NCBI RefSeq assembly: GCF_000176015.1
Contig: NZ_ACYY01000005.1
Coordinates: forward strand, 1 to 64,000
Length of the DNA: 64,000 nucleotides
Direction: 5' to 3'
Origin: Rhodobacter ferrooxidans
Lineage (GTDB): Bacteria > Pseudomonadota > Alphaproteobacteria > Rhodobacterales > Rhodobacteraceae
Part shown: in pieces, positions 26,830 to 36,512 of the stretch
Layout: each line of letters starts with the position of its first letter
Position numbering within the stretch: position 1 is the first letter of the stretch
Made by a program: the position numbers and the translations under genes
The notes under the pieces: generated by a model
Databases searched by the model: none
Told to the model about the DNA's origin: nothing
What the model saw: the letters and a program-made list of their open reading frames with translations, nothing else

Positions 26830-26903
26830 TGGAGCGGGTGAAGGGAATCGAACCCTCGTATTCAGCTTGGGAAGCTGCTGCTCTGCCATTGAGCTACACC
26901 CGC
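26830..26903 (-). tRNA. tRNA-Gly (anticodon CCC)
   Basis: On the minus strand a 74-nt cloverleaf: acceptor GCGGGTG/CACCCGC, D-arm GCTCAATGGCAGAGC, anticodon loop TTCCCAA within CAGC/GCTG (anticodon CCC, reads GGG glycine), T-arm GAGGGTTCGATTCCCTT, CCA encoded. It resembles E. coli glyU. Its 3' end lies 10 bases from the preceding protein gene, so it is the right border of the 18.2-26.8 kb block, again with the 3' end facing inward. Confidence 0.95.
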
Positions 26904-26966
26904 GTCGGGCCTTGAAGTAGGCCAGCCGCGCGCCGCCGTCAAGCGGTTGCGCGGCTGGCTTTGGCA

Positions 26967-28643
26967 TCAGGGCACCGCAACCTCGCTGCGCTCGCCGGCC
27001 TTGACGCTGACCGGCACTTCGGTTTTCACGTCGCCGCGGAAAACCAGCACCACATAATCGCCCGCTGCCGCCACCAGCGACAGTTCGGCGTCATAGCTGG
27101 TGTGCAGCCGTGGGCGCTTGCCTTCGATGTTTTTCTTGGCACCCTCGATCTCGATCGAGGTGGCCCCCGGCGCCGAGATCGCCATCACCCCGGCGTTCAG
27201 GATCACCGGCACATCGACCCGCTCGCCGGGTTTGACGGTAAAGGCGGACTCGGCGCTGGCGAGGTCTTGTTCAACCCGCACCAGATAATCGCCCGGCGGC
27301 AGGGTGAACTGCGACCCCGCGCCATAGGCGGTGTCGATCCGCTCGCGCGAGCCGTCCAGCGCCTGCTTGGCGGCCAGGATGGTCACGGTATGGTCGCCGC
27401 CCTCCATCTGCGTGCCTTCGGCATAATAGCCCTCGATGGCGGCAAGCCCGGCGGCGGCGATCATGTCAACCTCCAGCCGTTCGCCCGCCACCACGGTCAG
27501 GGTCTGGCGCACCGAGGCCTTGCCGACCGTCACCTCGACATCCAGCGGACCGGCGGGAACGATGCGGCTGGTGTCGCCGTAATGCGTGGTGATGCGTTCC
27601 TCGCCCTGCCAGAAGATCACCGCGGCGTCGTCCTCCACCGGGCCATCGGCGCTGCCGCGCGGATGGATGACCAGCACCCCTGCGTTCAGGATCACGTCGG
27701 GGCGGGCCACGGCATCGGCGGTCGGGGTGACATCGGTTTCAACCCGGGCTTCATCAAGGCTGACCAGCAGCCGATAGCTGCCGGGCGGATAGTTCAGCTT
27801 GATGCTGCCGTATTCGGTGGTCAGCCGCTCGCCGGTGCTGCCATCGGCGTTGATGAGGTGCAACTCCCAGGCAGCGCCCAGATCATCGGCCACTTCCTCG
27901 CCACCCGCCGCGTAGAACAGCCGCGGCATCAGGTTGAATTCCACCGCGGCGGGGGCGGGTTTCGGCGCGGGTTTCGGTTCGGGCGCGGGGGGCGGCGGCG
28001 GCGGCTCGGCCACCACCACGGTGGTTTTGAGCGCCTCGGTCAGCGATCCGGCATCCTTGGCTTCGATGTAAAGCCCGCCGGTGGCATCGGCCAGGCAGGC
28101 CACCTGCTTGCCCTCTTCGGCGGTCAGCCCGAACCCCACCACATGTGCGGTGAAATCGACGCCCGAGGCTTCCAGTTCCGCCCCCAGCGCGCAGGGGTCG
28201 GCGTCGCAGGTCTCGATGCCGTCGGTGATCAGGATCACCGTGGCTTTCTCCTCGGTGGAGCGCAACTCGGCGGCGGCGCGGCGCACCGCTTCGGTCAGCG
28301 GCGTCTTGCCCAGAAACTGCATCCCTGCCGCAGCGGCGGCAATCGCGGGGCCAGTGCCCGCGGCGGGCGGCACCATCAGTTCGATGTCGTTGCAATCGCC
28401 CTTGCTGCGGTGGCCATAAACCATCAGCCCCAGTTCGGTTTCCGGCGCCACCCCAGCCAGCACGCCCGACAGCGCCTCACGCGCTATCTCCAGCTTGGCG
28501 CGGCCGTCGATCTGGCCCCACATCGAGCCGGAGCCGTCCAGCACGATGATGGATTTGCCCTCGGCCTGCGCGGCCAGGGGGGTGGCAAGGCCAAGGGCGC
28601 AAAACGCCAGAACGCGCAGCAGGGATGCGGGGTGGGGAGGCAT
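26967..28643 (-). CDS. Secreted von Willebrand factor A domain protein
   Basis: A 558-residue exported protein. Signal peptide MPPHPASLLRVLAFCALGLATPLAAQA, then a VWA domain with an intact metal site (DGSGSM at residues 36-41, later TPLTEAV and ITDGIETC). A proline/lysine linker (EPPPPPPAPEPKPAPKPAP) leads to three or four repeated beta modules, each with a GxYRL/GDYLVRV strand and an "LNAGVxxI" strand, i.e. PEGA/Ig-like repeats. VWA proteins mediate metal-dependent protein contacts. The protein is probably periplasmic or surface-exposed; its partner is unknown. Monocistronic, downstream of the oxidoreductase gene on the same strand. Confidence 0.88.
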   Translation of the reverse strand: MPPHPASLLRVLAFCALGLATPLAAQAEGKSIIVLDGSGSMWGQIDGRAKLEIAREALSGVLAGVAPETELGLMVYGHRSKGDCNDIELMVPPAAGTGPAIAAAAAGMQFLGKTPLTEAVRRAAAELRSTEEKATVILITDGIETCDADPCALGAELEASGVDFTAHVVGFGLTAEEGKQVACLADATGGLYIEAKDAGSLTEALKTTVVVAEPPPPPPAPEPKPAPKPAPAAVEFNLMPRLFYAAGGEEVADDLGAAWELHLINADGSTGERLTTEYGSIKLNYPPGSYRLLVSLDEARVETDVTPTADAVARPDVILNAGVLVIHPRGSADGPVEDDAAVIFWQGEERITTHYGDTSRIVPAGPLDVEVTVGKASVRQTLTVVAGERLEVDMIAAAGLAAIEGYYAEGTQMEGGDHTVTILAAKQALDGSRERIDTAYGAGSQFTLPPGDYLVRVEQDLASAESAFTVKPGERVDVPVILNAGVMAISAPGATSIEIEGAKKNIEGKRPRLHTSYDAELSLVAAAGDYVVLVFRGDVKTEVPVSVKAGERSEVAVP

Positions 28644-28724
28644 GAAAATCTCCGGATGATAAAACCAATTCCGGCAGCCTAGACGGGGAAACCGGATCGG
28701 GCAAGCCGCGGGATTCGGCCGGAT

Positions 28725-29276
28725 TCAGCGCGGTTTGGCCAGAAAATGCCGGGCGGCGGCCTGGGCGGCGGGGTCGGCCTCGATCTCGCCCGGGCCATCG
28801 GCAATGCCGTGCAGCGCGCCGCCCCAGGCCATTTGCAGCCACTCAGCGGTGCGGCGCACCATCGCCTCGGGCAGGTCGGCCACATCCGGGGCGGGGTCGG
28901 CGCGGGTGGTGATCAGCCACAGCCGACGCGCCCTGATCCAGTCGCCAAAGCCAAGCTGCGGCAGGTCCAGCCAGCCCGACCAATGGTCCAGCAGCAGCTT
29001 GGCAGGGGCGGGCAGGGCGTACCAATAGACCGGCGCCACCAGCACGATGTCGCTGGCCGCCTGCATTTCGGCGGCGATTTCGGCCATATGGCCGGTCAGC
29101 GGCTCAGGGGCATCGCCACGCCGGTCGTGAAAGCCGGGTAGGCCGGCGCTGGCGAGGTCGATCCAGACCTGCGGTGTCGCTTGCGGCAGATGTGCCGCCG
29201 CCGCCCGTGCCAGACTTTCGCTGTTGCCGCCCGCGCGGGCGCTGGAGGTCAGGAACAGAAACGAACGATCCGGCAT
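28725..29276 (-). CDS. Flavodoxin-like NAD(P)H-dependent FMN reductase family protein
   Basis: A 183-residue flavodoxin-fold protein. SSARAGGNSESLARAAA is the FMN phosphate-binding loop pattern, and VLVAPVYWYALPAPAKLLLDHWSGWLD is the flavin-binding strand and aromatic loop typical of NADPH-dependent FMN reductases and quinone reductases (PVYWYxxPAxxKxxxDR/HW). The start at 29276 has GAGGGA upstream; a longer in-frame start lacks conservation. It probably reduces quinones or flavins in the cytosol. Gap 29277-29463 holds no gene. Confidence 0.85.
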   Translation of the reverse strand: MPDRSFLFLTSSARAGGNSESLARAAAAHLPQATPQVWIDLASAGLPGFHDRRGDAPEPLTGHMAEIAAEMQAASDIVLVAPVYWYALPAPAKLLLDHWSGWLDLPQLGFGDWIRARRLWLITTRADPAPDVADLPEAMVRRTAEWLQMAWGGALHGIADGPGEIEADPAAQAAARHFLAKPR

Positions 29277-29463
29277 GGTCCCTCGCGGTTGTCTGGCGCG
29301 CACAGCCAAGCACAGCCCCCGGCAAAACGCAAAGCGGTTGCGGTTATGCCGCAGACCGAAACACATTTAATTTCCTGCATATGTATTGCGCGATGCGATG
29401 TTGCCGTTGCATCCGGAATGTGGCATCACCAATTGGCAATGAAACCAGACCGATGAGTTCAGC

Positions 29464-30117
29464 ATGAGCGATTACGCCACCCGCCGCACCACCATGGTCG
29501 ATACTCAGGTCCGCCCGTCGGATGTGACCAAGTTTCCGATCATCGCCGCGATGCTGGCAGTGCCGCGCGAAGTGTATGTGCCCGCCGAACAGCGCGAGGC
29601 CGCCTATGCCGGGCAGAACGTGCAACTGGCGGCGGGGCGGGTGGTGCTGGACCCGCGAACCCTGGCCAAGCTGCTGGACGCGCTGGATATTCAACCGACC
29701 GAGCTGGTGCTGGATCTGGGCTGCGGCCTGGGCTATTCGACGGCGGTGATCGCCCGGCTGGCCGAGGCGGTGGTGGCGGTGGAAGAAGACGAGGCGCTGG
29801 CCGCCGAGGCGCAGCGCACGCTGTCGGCCGAAGGCGTGGACAATGCCGCGGTGATCACCGGACCACTGGTGGCGGGGTGTACGAAACACGCACCCTATGA
29901 CGTGATCACCATCGAAGGCGCGGTGGAAACCGTGCCCGAGCCGCTGCTGGCGCAACTGAAAGAGGGCGGCCGCATCGGCGCGCTGTTCATGCAGGGCGCG
30001 TTGGGCGTGGTGCGGGTGGGCTACAAGATCGACGGCGCGGTGACCTGGCGCTTTGCCTTCAATGCCGCGGCCCCGGTGCTGCCGGGCTTTGCGGCAAAGC
30101 CGGTCTTCACGCTGTAA
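29464..30117 (+). CDS. pcm: Protein-L-isoaspartate O-methyltransferase family protein
   Basis: A 217-residue SAM-dependent methyltransferase. Residues ~75-100 hold the SAM-binding motif [19 protein letters not shown], followed by the acidic strand [14 protein letters not shown]. The N-terminus ([34 protein letters not shown]) is typical of the alphaproteobacterial Pcm-like protein encoded just before tolC. Classical Pcm repairs isoaspartyl residues; this subgroup's activity is less studied. The tolC gene follows within about 45 bases, which suggests co-transcription. Confidence 0.88.
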   Translation: MSDYATRRTTMVDTQVRPSDVTKFPIIAAMLAVPREVYVPAEQREAAYAGQNVQLAAGRVVLDPRTLAKLLDALDIQPTELVLDLGCGLGYSTAVIARLAEAVVAVEEDEALAAEAQRTLSAEGVDNAAVITGPLVAGCTKHAPYDVITIEGAVETVPEPLLAQLKEGGRIGALFMQGALGVVRVGYKIDGAVTWRFAFNAAAPVLPGFAAKPVFTL

Positions 30118-30160
30118 CAAGATGATCACCGCTCAAGCGGTGCAACAAGAGGTGCGGGCA

Positions 30161-31534
30161 ATGGGCGTGTTCGGAAAACGGTTTGTGGCGGCGGTGGCGT
30201 TGGCCTTGCTGGTCACGGCACCGGCTGCGCGGGCGGAAACCCTGGCCGACGCGCTGATCGCGGCCTATCGCAACTCCAACCTGCTGGACCAGAACCGCGC
30301 CCTGCTGCGCGCCAGCGACGAGGATGTGGCGGTGGCGGTGTCGGCGGTGCGGCCGGTGATTGATTTCACCCTGCAATCGTCGTGGAGCAAGGGCCAAAAC
30401 ATGTTTGGCACCCAGACCGAAAACCTCAGCAGCTCTGCCAGCCTGTCGGCGGAACTGATGCTGCTGGATTTCGGCCGCAATGCCCTGGCGATCGAGTCCG
30501 CGAAGGAAACCGTGCTGGCCACCCGCGAGGCGCTGGTCGGCATCGAACAGAACGTGCTGGCGGCGGCGGTGCAGGCCTATGTGAACGTGCGGTTGGCGCA
30601 AGAGATCGTGGCGCTGCGCGAAAGCAACGTGCGGCTGATCACCCAGGAATTGCGCGCCGCCAATGACCGCTTTGACGTGGGCGAGATCACCCGCACCGAT
30701 GTGGCCATCGCGGAATCGCGCAGGGCGGCGTCGCAGGCCAATCTGTCGGCGGCGCAGGGCGACTATCTGGTGGCCCGCGAGGCGTACAAGGCCGCGACCG
30801 GCGCCTATCCGGGCAATCTGGCCCCCTTGCCGCGGGCTCCGGCGATTCCAGGCTCGCTGGACGAGGCGCGGGCCATTGCGCTGCGCAGCCATCCGCAGGT
30901 GCGGCAGGCCCAGCATCAGGCCCTGGTGGCCGATCTGAACGTCAAGCGCGGCGAGGCGGCCATGCGCCCGACGCTGTCGGCCCGTGCCGCGGTTGGGCTG
31001 GACGACAGCGGTGCCGATTCGCAATCGGTGACGCTGTCGCTGAACCAGACCCTGTATGCCGGTGGCCGCACTTCGGCGCTGTATCGCCAGGCCATGGCCT
31101 CGCGCGATGCCACAAGGGCCGGGCTGCACCAGACCGGCGTCATCATCGAACAGAACGTCGGCAATGCCTGGTCGGCATTGCAGGTGGCAGGGGCCAGCAT
31201 CTCGGCCACCGATCTGCAAATCCGCGCGGCGCAAACCGCCTTTGACGGGCTGCGCGAAGAGGCCAAGCTGGGCGCGCGCACCACGCTGGATGTGCTGAAC
31301 GCCGAGCAAGACCTGCTGGACGCCCGCAATGCCCGGCTGTCGGCCGAGGCGACCCGCTATTACGGCGTCTATGCACTGTTGCAGTCCATGGGGCTGCTGA
31401 CGGTGCAGCATCTGCAGCTTGGCATCCCGACCTATGATGTCTCGGCCTATTACAACGCGGTGAAATCTGCCCCGGCGACCAGCGCACAGGGTGCCAAGCT
31501 GGACCGCATCCTGCGCTCGATCGGCGGCAACTGA
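30161..31534 (+). CDS. tolC: TolC family type I secretion outer-membrane protein
   Basis: A 457-residue outer-membrane channel. Signal peptide MGVFGKRFVAAVALALLVTAPAARA, then the TolC repeat structure: two homologous halves of long helices with beta segments (ETLADALIAAYRNSNLLDQN..., DEARAIALRSHPQVRQAQHQALVADLNVKRGEA) and NQTLYAGGRTSALYRQA. TolC trimers span outer membrane and periplasm for type I secretion and efflux. ATG 30161 is preferred because it opens the signal peptide and has GAGGTG upstream; an in-frame ATG at 30122 is an alternative. No membrane-fusion or ABC partner is adjacent. Confidence 0.92.
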   Translation: MGVFGKRFVAAVALALLVTAPAARAETLADALIAAYRNSNLLDQNRALLRASDEDVAVAVSAVRPVIDFTLQSSWSKGQNMFGTQTENLSSSASLSAELMLLDFGRNALAIESAKETVLATREALVGIEQNVLAAAVQAYVNVRLAQEIVALRESNVRLITQELRAANDRFDVGEITRTDVAIAESRRAASQANLSAAQGDYLVAREAYKAATGAYPGNLAPLPRAPAIPGSLDEARAIALRSHPQVRQAQHQALVADLNVKRGEAAMRPTLSARAAVGLDDSGADSQSVTLSLNQTLYAGGRTSALYRQAMASRDATRAGLHQTGVIIEQNVGNAWSALQVAGASISATDLQIRAAQTAFDGLREEAKLGARTTLDVLNAEQDLLDARNARLSAEATRYYGVYALLQSMGLLTVQHLQLGIPTYDVSAYYNAVKSAPATSAQGAKLDRILRSIGGN

Positions 31535-31641
31535 CGGCGGGAACACGCTTTTCCTCATTCGTTAACATGCAACGCGTCCTTTTCTTGTAAGACTGGCGCA
31601 GGGCGTTTACACTTTGTGGGTGGAATGTGCGGGGCCCCGTG

Positions 31642-32652
31642 ATGTCTGAAGCTTTGAGTTCGGTCGAGATCGAGGATGTGCTGTCGTCGATACGGCGGCT
31701 GGTGTCGGAAGACCTGCGCCCGGCATCGCGTACAGCACCGGTGCCTGCAGAAACGGAACCAGCCCACAAGCTGATCCTGACCCCGGCGCTGCGGGTGGTT
31801 GGTGCCGACGAAGCGCCCGAGACCGTTGCCGAAGGTGCCGGCGAACCGGTGGCTGAGGGTGTGGTGGAGATCGTGGCCGCCGCAGCAGCCCCCGACCCTG
31901 TAGCCGAAGTCGCGCCGGAAGCCGCAGCGGACATCGCCCCCGAAACACCGCCGGCCGCCGCACCGACCATCGAGGCGGTGGTGTCGGCGGTTGGGGCTGC
32001 AGTGGGCACTCAGCCCTGGGAAGACGAGGCCGACGACACCGCGCTGGCCACCGACTGGCCGCCGGAAGCCTGGCCTGAACCGGTGTCCGATGCAGGTGCC
32101 GAAGCGGCGCCGGAACACTCCCCGGCCGATGCGGTGGAAGATGCCGAAGTTGTGACTTCGGCCAGCCCGGCTGCGGTGATGGCCGCCATCGAATGGGGCC
32201 CGACCGAAGCCTGGGGCGAGATGGACGAACCTGCCGCGACGGTCGAAGTCCTGTCCGCGGCGCCGCCACCGGAGCCCGCAGCCCGGCTGCAGGACGATAT
32301 CGCCGAAGCCGCCGCCGTGGCCGAGATCCAAAGAGCCGAAGCCCGTGCTGCCGAAGCCGCCACCGCCGAAGCCACCACTGGCAATTCCGGTCCGATCCCG
32401 CAGTTTCGCCACGCCGCACAGGCGCCGCAGCCGGAACCGCGCGTGGCGGCCCCCGACCCGGAGGGCATTGCCAGCGTCTTCGATCAGGATGACTCGGTGC
32501 TGGATGAAGAAGTGCTGCGCGAACTGGTGCGCGACATCATCCGCGAGGAATTGCAGGGCACATTGGGCGAGCGCATCACCCGCAATGTTCGCAAGCTGGT
32601 GCGGGTCGAGATCAACCGTGCCCTGTCCAGCCGCGAGTTTGACGGCAGTTGA
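31642..32652 (+). CDS. PopZ-like DUF2497 protein
   Basis: A 336-residue protein with short conserved ends and a long acidic, low-complexity middle. The N-terminal helix (SSVEIEDVLSSIRRLVSED) and C-terminal helical part (DEEVLRELVRDIIREELQGTLGERITRNVRKLVRVEINRAL) match DUF2497/PopZ; the Pro/Glu/Ala-rich region between (~60-270) is the disordered spacer. In Caulobacter, PopZ forms polar condensates that tether ParB-parS and cell-cycle proteins. This protein is longer than Caulobacter PopZ (177 residues). A strong terminator follows. Polar-organiser function is inferred from the ends. Confidence 0.85.
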   Translation: MSEALSSVEIEDVLSSIRRLVSEDLRPASRTAPVPAETEPAHKLILTPALRVVGADEAPETVAEGAGEPVAEGVVEIVAAAAAPDPVAEVAPEAAADIAPETPPAAAPTIEAVVSAVGAAVGTQPWEDEADDTALATDWPPEAWPEPVSDAGAEAAPEHSPADAVEDAEVVTSASPAAVMAAIEWGPTEAWGEMDEPAATVEVLSAAPPPEPAARLQDDIAEAAAVAEIQRAEARAAEAATAEATTGNSGPIPQFRHAAQAPQPEPRVAAPDPEGIASVFDQDDSVLDEEVLRELVRDIIREELQGTLGERITRNVRKLVRVEINRALSSREFDGS

Positions 32653-32690
32653 AGTGATTTCTGAACTTCGGCTCACAATGGCCTGATCGG

Positions 32691-32728
32691 AAATGGAAAA
32701 CGCGTCCGAATGGGCGCGTTTTCCATTT
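32691..32728. terminator. Bidirectional terminator between the PopZ-like and DUF6280 genes
   Basis: A perfect 14-bp stem: AAATGGAAAACGCG (32691-32704) with CGCGTTTTCCATTT (32715-32728), loop of 10 bases, with T runs on either strand. It lies between converging genes. Confidence 0.85.
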
Positions 32729-32743
32729 CATCTCTATCTGATT

Positions 32744-33070
32744 TCAGGCCGCTTCGGCTTGGTCATGATCCAGCGCATGGCGCCGTTCGCTTTCCTCGCG
32801 CGACAGCGCCACCGAGGTGCGCACGCCCTTGCTGACAAATTCCATCAGGCCCTTGACCACCCGTTCATTTGGGTCGATCCCCGAGCAGGACAGCACCTCG
32901 CGCCCGTCGCGCGACCGCGCCCAGCGGGCGATCTGCTCGGGCCCGTTGCCGTATTTCTTGTCATCGGCAATGGCATCATCCAGCGCGGCCAGAACGACAG
33001 CGGCGAACAGCTTGCGGGCGCGCTGCCCCTGTTCATAGTTGAAGGCGGTGCTGTCGATGAAATCGGCCAT
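32744..33070 (-). CDS. Conserved Rhodobacterales protein (DUF6280)
   Basis: A 108-residue protein strongly conserved in Rhodobacterales; I recall the family as DUF6280. The sequence NYEQGQRARKLFAAVVLAALDDAIADDKKYGNGPEQIARWARSRDGREVLSCSGIDPNERVV is its core, mostly helical, with a charged tail. Function unknown. Start ATG 33070 matches relatives (MADFIDSTAFN) and has AGGA upstream; the longer frame to 33178 is unsupported. It is divergent from efp across a 214-bp gap that holds a good efp promoter candidate. Confidence 0.85.
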   Translation of the reverse strand: MADFIDSTAFNYEQGQRARKLFAAVVLAALDDAIADDKKYGNGPEQIARWARSRDGREVLSCSGIDPNERVVKGLMEFVSKGVRTSVALSREESERRHALDHDQAEAA

Positions 33071-33212
33071 CTGGGTATCCTGTTCTTGCTCTTGCGTATT
33101 CCGGCGTTCAGCGAATATGACGGTTTCGCAACGATTCGGCATTTCCGGTTTGGAATGACTGCCATGCGTATAGCGCATGGCGTGCGTTAGTCCACTACCG
33201 TATCTAGTCGTC

Positions 33213-33241
33213 TTGCCACCGTAGTATCCGGTATATATAGA
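33213..33241 (+). promoter_or_regulatory. Candidate efp promoter
   Basis: TTGCCA (33213-33218) and TATAGA (33236-33241) are 17 bases apart, a good sigma70-type pair in an otherwise A/T-richer stretch. It lies 44 bases before the efp ATG. Confidence 0.5.
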
Positions 33242-33284
33242 AGCGGCTTCGCATCCTTCAACCTTTTGTCAAGGTTTTGCCACA

Positions 33285-33848
33285 ATGCCCAAGATCAACG
33301 GCAACGAAATCAAGCCCGGGTTCATCCTTGAACATGACGGGGGCCTGTGGGCCGCGGTCAAGGTCAACCATGTGAAACCCGGCAAGGGCGGCGCCTTTGC
33401 CCAGGTCGAGTTGAAGAACCTGCGCGATGGCCGCAAGCTGAACGAGCGCTTCCGGTCGGAAGACAAGGTCGAGCGCACCGAGCTGGAAAACAAGGACCAG
33501 CAGTTCCTGTATGAAACCGATGGTCGGCTGGTGTTCATGGACGCCGCCACCTACGAGCAGATCGAGATCGACGCCGAACTTCTGGGCGACCGGCGCCCCT
33601 TTCTGCAAGACGGCATGACCGCCACCGTGCAGTATTTCGGCGACGAGGCGCTGAACGTCACCCTGCCGCAAAAGGTGAAATGCCGCATCGTCGAGACCGA
33701 GCCGGTGCAGAAGGGCCAGACCGCCGCCAACAGCTTCAAGCCGGCGATTCTGGACAACGGCGTGCGGATCATGATCCCGCCGTTCATCGGCCCGGATGAA
33801 GAGATCATCGTGCATACCGAGTTGCTGGAATATTCGGAACGGGCCTGA
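33285..33848 (+). CDS. efp: Elongation factor P
   Basis: A 187-residue EF-P that relieves ribosome stalling at polyproline stretches. Three beta-barrel domains: N-terminal KOW-like domain with [10 protein letters not shown], where K34 is the residue modified in families with EpmA/EpmB; middle OB domain ([21 protein letters not shown]); C-terminal OB domain ending in [28 protein letters not shown]. Length and ends are standard. It is followed by a double palindrome and a strong terminator. The tip lysine context is of the KPGKG type. Confidence 0.97.
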   Translation: MPKINGNEIKPGFILEHDGGLWAAVKVNHVKPGKGGAFAQVELKNLRDGRKLNERFRSEDKVERTELENKDQQFLYETDGRLVFMDAATYEQIEIDAELLGDRRPFLQDGMTATVQYFGDEALNVTLPQKVKCRIVETEPVQKGQTAANSFKPAILDNGVRIMIPPFIGPDEEIIVHTELLEYSERA

Positions 33849-33858
33849 CCGCCAGCCC

Positions 33859-33906
33859 AAAAATCTTGCAAGATTTTTGCCAAGATTTTTCCTGAAAAAT
33901 CTTTGG
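33859..33906 (+). repeat. A/T double palindrome after efp
   Basis: Hairpin AAAAATCTT-GC-AAGATTTTT (33859-33878) is followed by CCAAGATTTTT-CCTG-AAAAATCTTTGG (33880-33906, one bulge). The layout and the GCCAAGA junction match the element after tgt at 14027-14071. Confidence 0.8.
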
Positions 33907-33929
33907 CCTCCCGTCAGGGAGGCCTTTTT
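33905..33929 (+). terminator. Rho-independent terminator after efp
   Basis: GGCCTCCC (33905-33912), loop GTCA, GGGAGGCC (33917-33924) and TTTTT (33925-33929): a textbook terminator directly behind the double palindrome. Confidence 0.88.
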
Positions 33930-34684
33930 CATGCGACGCTGACGCGCACATCCCCCGCCAGCATCTCCCCCGACGCCCGGTCAAAGCGCAAAAACGCGAT
34001 GCCCTGGCCGCCGCTTTGGGTGAACACTTGCCCCGCCGGCTTGCCGTCCGCCAGAATCTCGGCCCCGATCGGCACCACCCCGTCCACCCGCACCAGAACC
34101 AGACCCTTGCGCAGCTCGGTCTTGTGCTTCATCCGCGCCGTGACTTCCTGCCCGACATAGCAGCCCTTGCGGAAATCGACGCCGTGCAGCCGCTCGAACC
34201 CGGCTTCCAGAATATAGCTGTCGTCGGGGATCAGCTCGATGCCCGATTCCGGGATGCAATGGGCCACCCGGATCGCGTCCCAGTCGATCACCGCTGGCCC
34301 ACCCGGCGCGCCGTAGCGGCGCCAACCCAGCGCCGGATCGCGCGGGTCGGGCAGCGCGTCAGCGGGTGCCAGCCCAAGTCCGCGCGACACCGACAGCGGG
34401 CTTTCGGCAATCTGCACATCGGCGCGCAGCCGATACATCGCCAGCCGCCGCAAAGTGGCCTCGGCCAGCACCTCGGGCAGGTCCAGCAGCAGGCCTTCGG
34501 GTTGCGCCACCACGAAGAAATCCGCCAGATATTTGCCCTGTGGCGACAGCAGCGCCGTCCACACGATCCCCGGCCCCTTGGCCAGCGGGCGCAGATCGTT
34601 GCTGACCAGCCCTTGCAGGAACTCCAGCGCGTCCTTGCCCGCAACCGCCACCAGCCGCCGCCCCGTTGCCGCTTCGCCCTGCAT
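33929..34684 (-). CDS. ygfZ: YgfZ/IBA57-type folate-binding Fe-S cluster assembly protein
   Basis: A 251-residue protein of the YgfZ/GcvT-like family. The diagnostic motif KGCYVGQEVTARMKHK (about residues 165-180) contains the conserved cysteine. The family uses tetrahydrofolate in maturation or repair of Fe-S enzymes such as MiaB and succinate dehydrogenase. N-terminal GKDALEFLQGLVSNDL is typical of alphaproteobacterial IBA57-like members. It lies in the same direction downstream of the ABC exporter gene, 66 bases apart. Confidence 0.92.
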   Translation of the reverse strand: MQGEAATGRRLVAVAGKDALEFLQGLVSNDLRPLAKGPGIVWTALLSPQGKYLADFFVVAQPEGLLLDLPEVLAEATLRRLAMYRLRADVQIAESPLSVSRGLGLAPADALPDPRDPALGWRRYGAPGGPAVIDWDAIRVAHCIPESGIELIPDDSYILEAGFERLHGVDFRKGCYVGQEVTARMKHKTELRKGLVLVRVDGVVPIGAEILADGKPAGQVFTQSGGQGIAFLRFDRASGEMLAGDVRVSVA

Positions 34685-34750
34685 TGCCCGCCTCCTGCCT
34701 GAACCCCAGATATAACCGGCGGGCGGCGGATGGGAAGGCCGCAGGACGCC

Positions 34751-36512
34751 TTACGCCTTGAATTGCATCCGGTAAAGGTCGGCATACAGCCCGCCGCGGG
34801 CCAGCAATTCGTCATGGCTGCCCTGATCGACCACCCGGCCCTGATCCATCACCACGATGCGGTCGGCCTCGCGCACCGTGGCCAGCCGGTGCGCGATCAC
34901 CAGCGTGGTGCGGCTGTGGCCCAGCTTCAGCAAGGCCGCGGCCACCAGCGCCTCGGACTGCGCATCCAGCGCCGAGGTGGCCTCGTCCAGCAGCAGCACC
35001 GGCGCGTCGTGCAGCAGGGCGCGGGCGATGGCGACCCGCTGGCGTTGCCCCCCCGACAGCGCCGAGCCGCGCGGCCCGGCAGGGGTATCAATCCCCAGCG
35101 CCAGCAAGGGCAGGAAATCGCTGACATGGGCGGCATCAAGCGCCGCCTGCAACCGGTCGTCCGGCACCTCGCGCCCCAGCGTCACGTTTTCGCGCAGGGT
35201 TTCGTCGAACAGCGCCGCGTCCTGCGACACCACCGCGAACTGCGCCCGCAGGTCGGCCAGCGACAGCGCCGCCGCATCAATGCCACCCAGCGTGATCCGC
35301 CCGGCGGTCGGTTCGGCAAGCCCGGTCAGCAGGTGAAACACCGTGCTTTTGCCCGCTCCGGACGGCCCGACCAGCGCCGTCATCTTGCCGGCCCGGGCGG
35401 TAAAGCTGAGGCCGCGCAGCACCGGCTGGTCGGCATAACCGAACTGCACATCCTGCAGCACGATCTCGGGCGCTCCGGGGGCGGGCAGGGCGGTGGCGGG
35501 GCGCCGCAGACTGGAGGGTGTGGTGTCGAGCAACCGGTAAACCCGCTCCAGGCTGGCCGCGGCAATCTGCCAGACGCCCGACAGGTCGGCCAGCCGCCGC
35601 ACCGGCTGCATGGTCAGGGTCATGGCGGTGAAGAACCCCATGAATTCGCCCACCGAGCGCCCGCCGCTGGTGATTTCCGGCCCCGCCAGCAGCAGCACGG
35701 CAAAAAACCCGGCCCCGGTGATCAGATCGACCAGCGCCGGCATCGAGGCGCGGCCCAGCGCCAGCCGCACCTCGGCCCGCACGATGGTGCGCACGATGCG
35801 GCGAAAGCGGCCGGTCTGATAGGCCTCCATCCGGTTCAGCTTGATCGCCTGGATGCCGTGAAAAATCTCGTCCAGCCTTGTGGTGCGCAAACCCGCCTGC
35901 GTGCGCAGCAGCCGCGATTTGCCGCGCACATAGCGTTTGACCACCAGCACCGGCAGCGTCAGCAGCGGCAGGCCGACCAGCGCCGCCGCCGTCCAGACCG
36001 GGTCGATGCTGACCGCCGCCACGAACAGCGACACCACCGCCACCGCGTCGCGCGCAAGGCCGGTCATCAGCGTGGCCCAGACCCCCTGCACCGCGATGGA
36101 ATCGCCCTGCACCCGTTCGATCAGCGCGCCGGGCGAGACGGTCTGGAAAAAAGGTCTGGTCCAGCGTCAGCACATGGGTCAAGAGATCGGTCTGCATTGC
36201 GGTCGATGACCGTTGCGTGATCGTGGTCATCAGGCCGCGCGACATCAGCGATGTGGCGGCGCGCAAGGCGAACAGCGCGAAAATTCCCGCCCCGGCCCCC
36301 AGCAGCAGCCCTTCGCCGCCGGTGGTGAACACCCGGTCGAAAATCGGCTCGATCATGAAGCTGAGCGCCCCCAGCGTGCCGCCCTCGATGACCAGCAGCA
36401 CCAGCGCCAGCGCCATCAGTCCGATATGCGGGCGCAGATAGTCGCCCCACAGCCGCCAGAACAGGCGGCCAGAGGCATAGCGTGGGTCGGCGGGGGTAGA
36501 ACGGGATGCCAA
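34751..36512 (-). pseudogene. MsbA-like ABC exporter, frameshifted
   Basis: A homodimeric-type ABC exporter with one membrane domain followed by one nucleotide-binding domain. The N-terminal frame (36512 down to ~36147) encodes GLMALALVLLVIEGGTLGALSFMIEPIFDRVF; the C-terminal frame (~36147 to 34751) has Walker A GPSGAGKST, signature LSGGQRQR, Walker B VLLLDEATS and H-loop IAHRLATV. The frames switch in an A6 run at 36147-36152 (T6 in the coding strand). Removing one base gives an unbroken 586-residue protein of normal MsbA length. Lipid A or lipid export is inferred. It is either a homopolymer assembly error or a recent mutation. Confidence 0.85.

Noticed and set aside
17976-26903. Attachment sites for a mobile island at the two tRNAs
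   Set aside because: No direct repeat of either tRNA 3' end and no integrase found, so no att site is claimed.
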